From contig JAZNPQ010000054.1 of NCBI GenBank assembly GCA_045589735.1, positions 1-22,519 of the forward strand: a DNA stretch of 22,519 bases, written 5' to 3'. Source of the DNA: RGIG3994 sp045589735 (GTDB lineage Bacteria; Bacillota; Clostridia; Oscillospirales; CAG-272). The position numbers and the translations under genes were made by a program. The notes under the pieces were generated by a model. That model was given only the letters and a program-made list of their open reading frames with translations. It made no database searches and had not been told where the DNA came from. This document shows positions 22,499 through 22,519 of this stretch, piece after piece (position 1 is the first letter of the stretch; each line of letters begins with the position of its first letter).

Positions 22499-22519
22499 GC
22501 CCTTTTTTCAAATTTTTTC

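Overview
The window looks like chromosome from an uncultured, mid-GC, Gram-positive Clostridia bacterium, plausibly Oscillospiraceae-like. The evidence is a PolC-type replicative polymerase, the Firmicutes gene order pyrH-frr-uppS-cdsA-dxr-rseP-ispG-polC, an MEP isoprenoid pathway, a PdaA-type cortex deacetylase that hints at sporulation, strong AGGAGG-type ribosome binding sites and near-consensus housekeeping promoters. Taxonomy is inferred from gene content only.

Layout. (1) 1-1961, minus strand: a transport operon of a Crp/Fnr-type regulator, a lipoprotein substrate-binding protein and an ABC permease that runs off the left edge. It has a consensus promoter with a dyad lying over the transcription start. 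(2) 2022-5115, plus strand: a nucleotidyltransferase-galE-galM sugar operon. It converges on argH (5147-6526, minus) through a terminator shared by both. (3) 6686-8157, plus: two overlapping or abutting secreted carbohydrate esterase family 4 deacetylases. (4) 8202-9050, minus: a 24-cysteine protein of unknown function. (5) 9226-10260: tRNA-Ala(GGC), an array of short hairpins separated by a conserved 10-mer, an orphan two-helix membrane protein and a pair of degenerate repeats resembling insertion-sequence ends. This is the accessory patch of the window. (6) 10320-11417: a Gfo/Idh/MocA oxidoreductase. (7) 11455-22324: the long housekeeping cluster joining UMP synthesis, ribosome recycling, undecaprenyl and phospholipid precursor synthesis, intramembrane proteolysis and DNA replication. 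(8) 22371-22498, minus: tRNA-Val(CAC) with its promoter, sharing a terminator with polC.

Most notable observations. The substrate-binding protein at 119-1195 appears to be a natural circular permutant: the segment that normally ends this family comes first, followed by a linker and then the segment that normally begins it. The region after tRNA-Ala carries a symmetric hairpin array whose right edge may supply the -35 box of the following orphan gene. The cysteine-rich protein is a recognisable but functionally undefined clostridial-type protein.

How the genes work together. uppS (undecaprenyl-PP), dxr and ispG (isoprenoid precursors for it) and cdsA (CDP-diacylglycerol) form one envelope-precursor module, with pyrH supplying UDP and then UTP. 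The nucleotidyltransferase-galE-galM set interconverts galactose and glucose sugars and nucleotide sugars. The two deacetylases modify peptidoglycan or other N-acetylated glycans outside the membrane.
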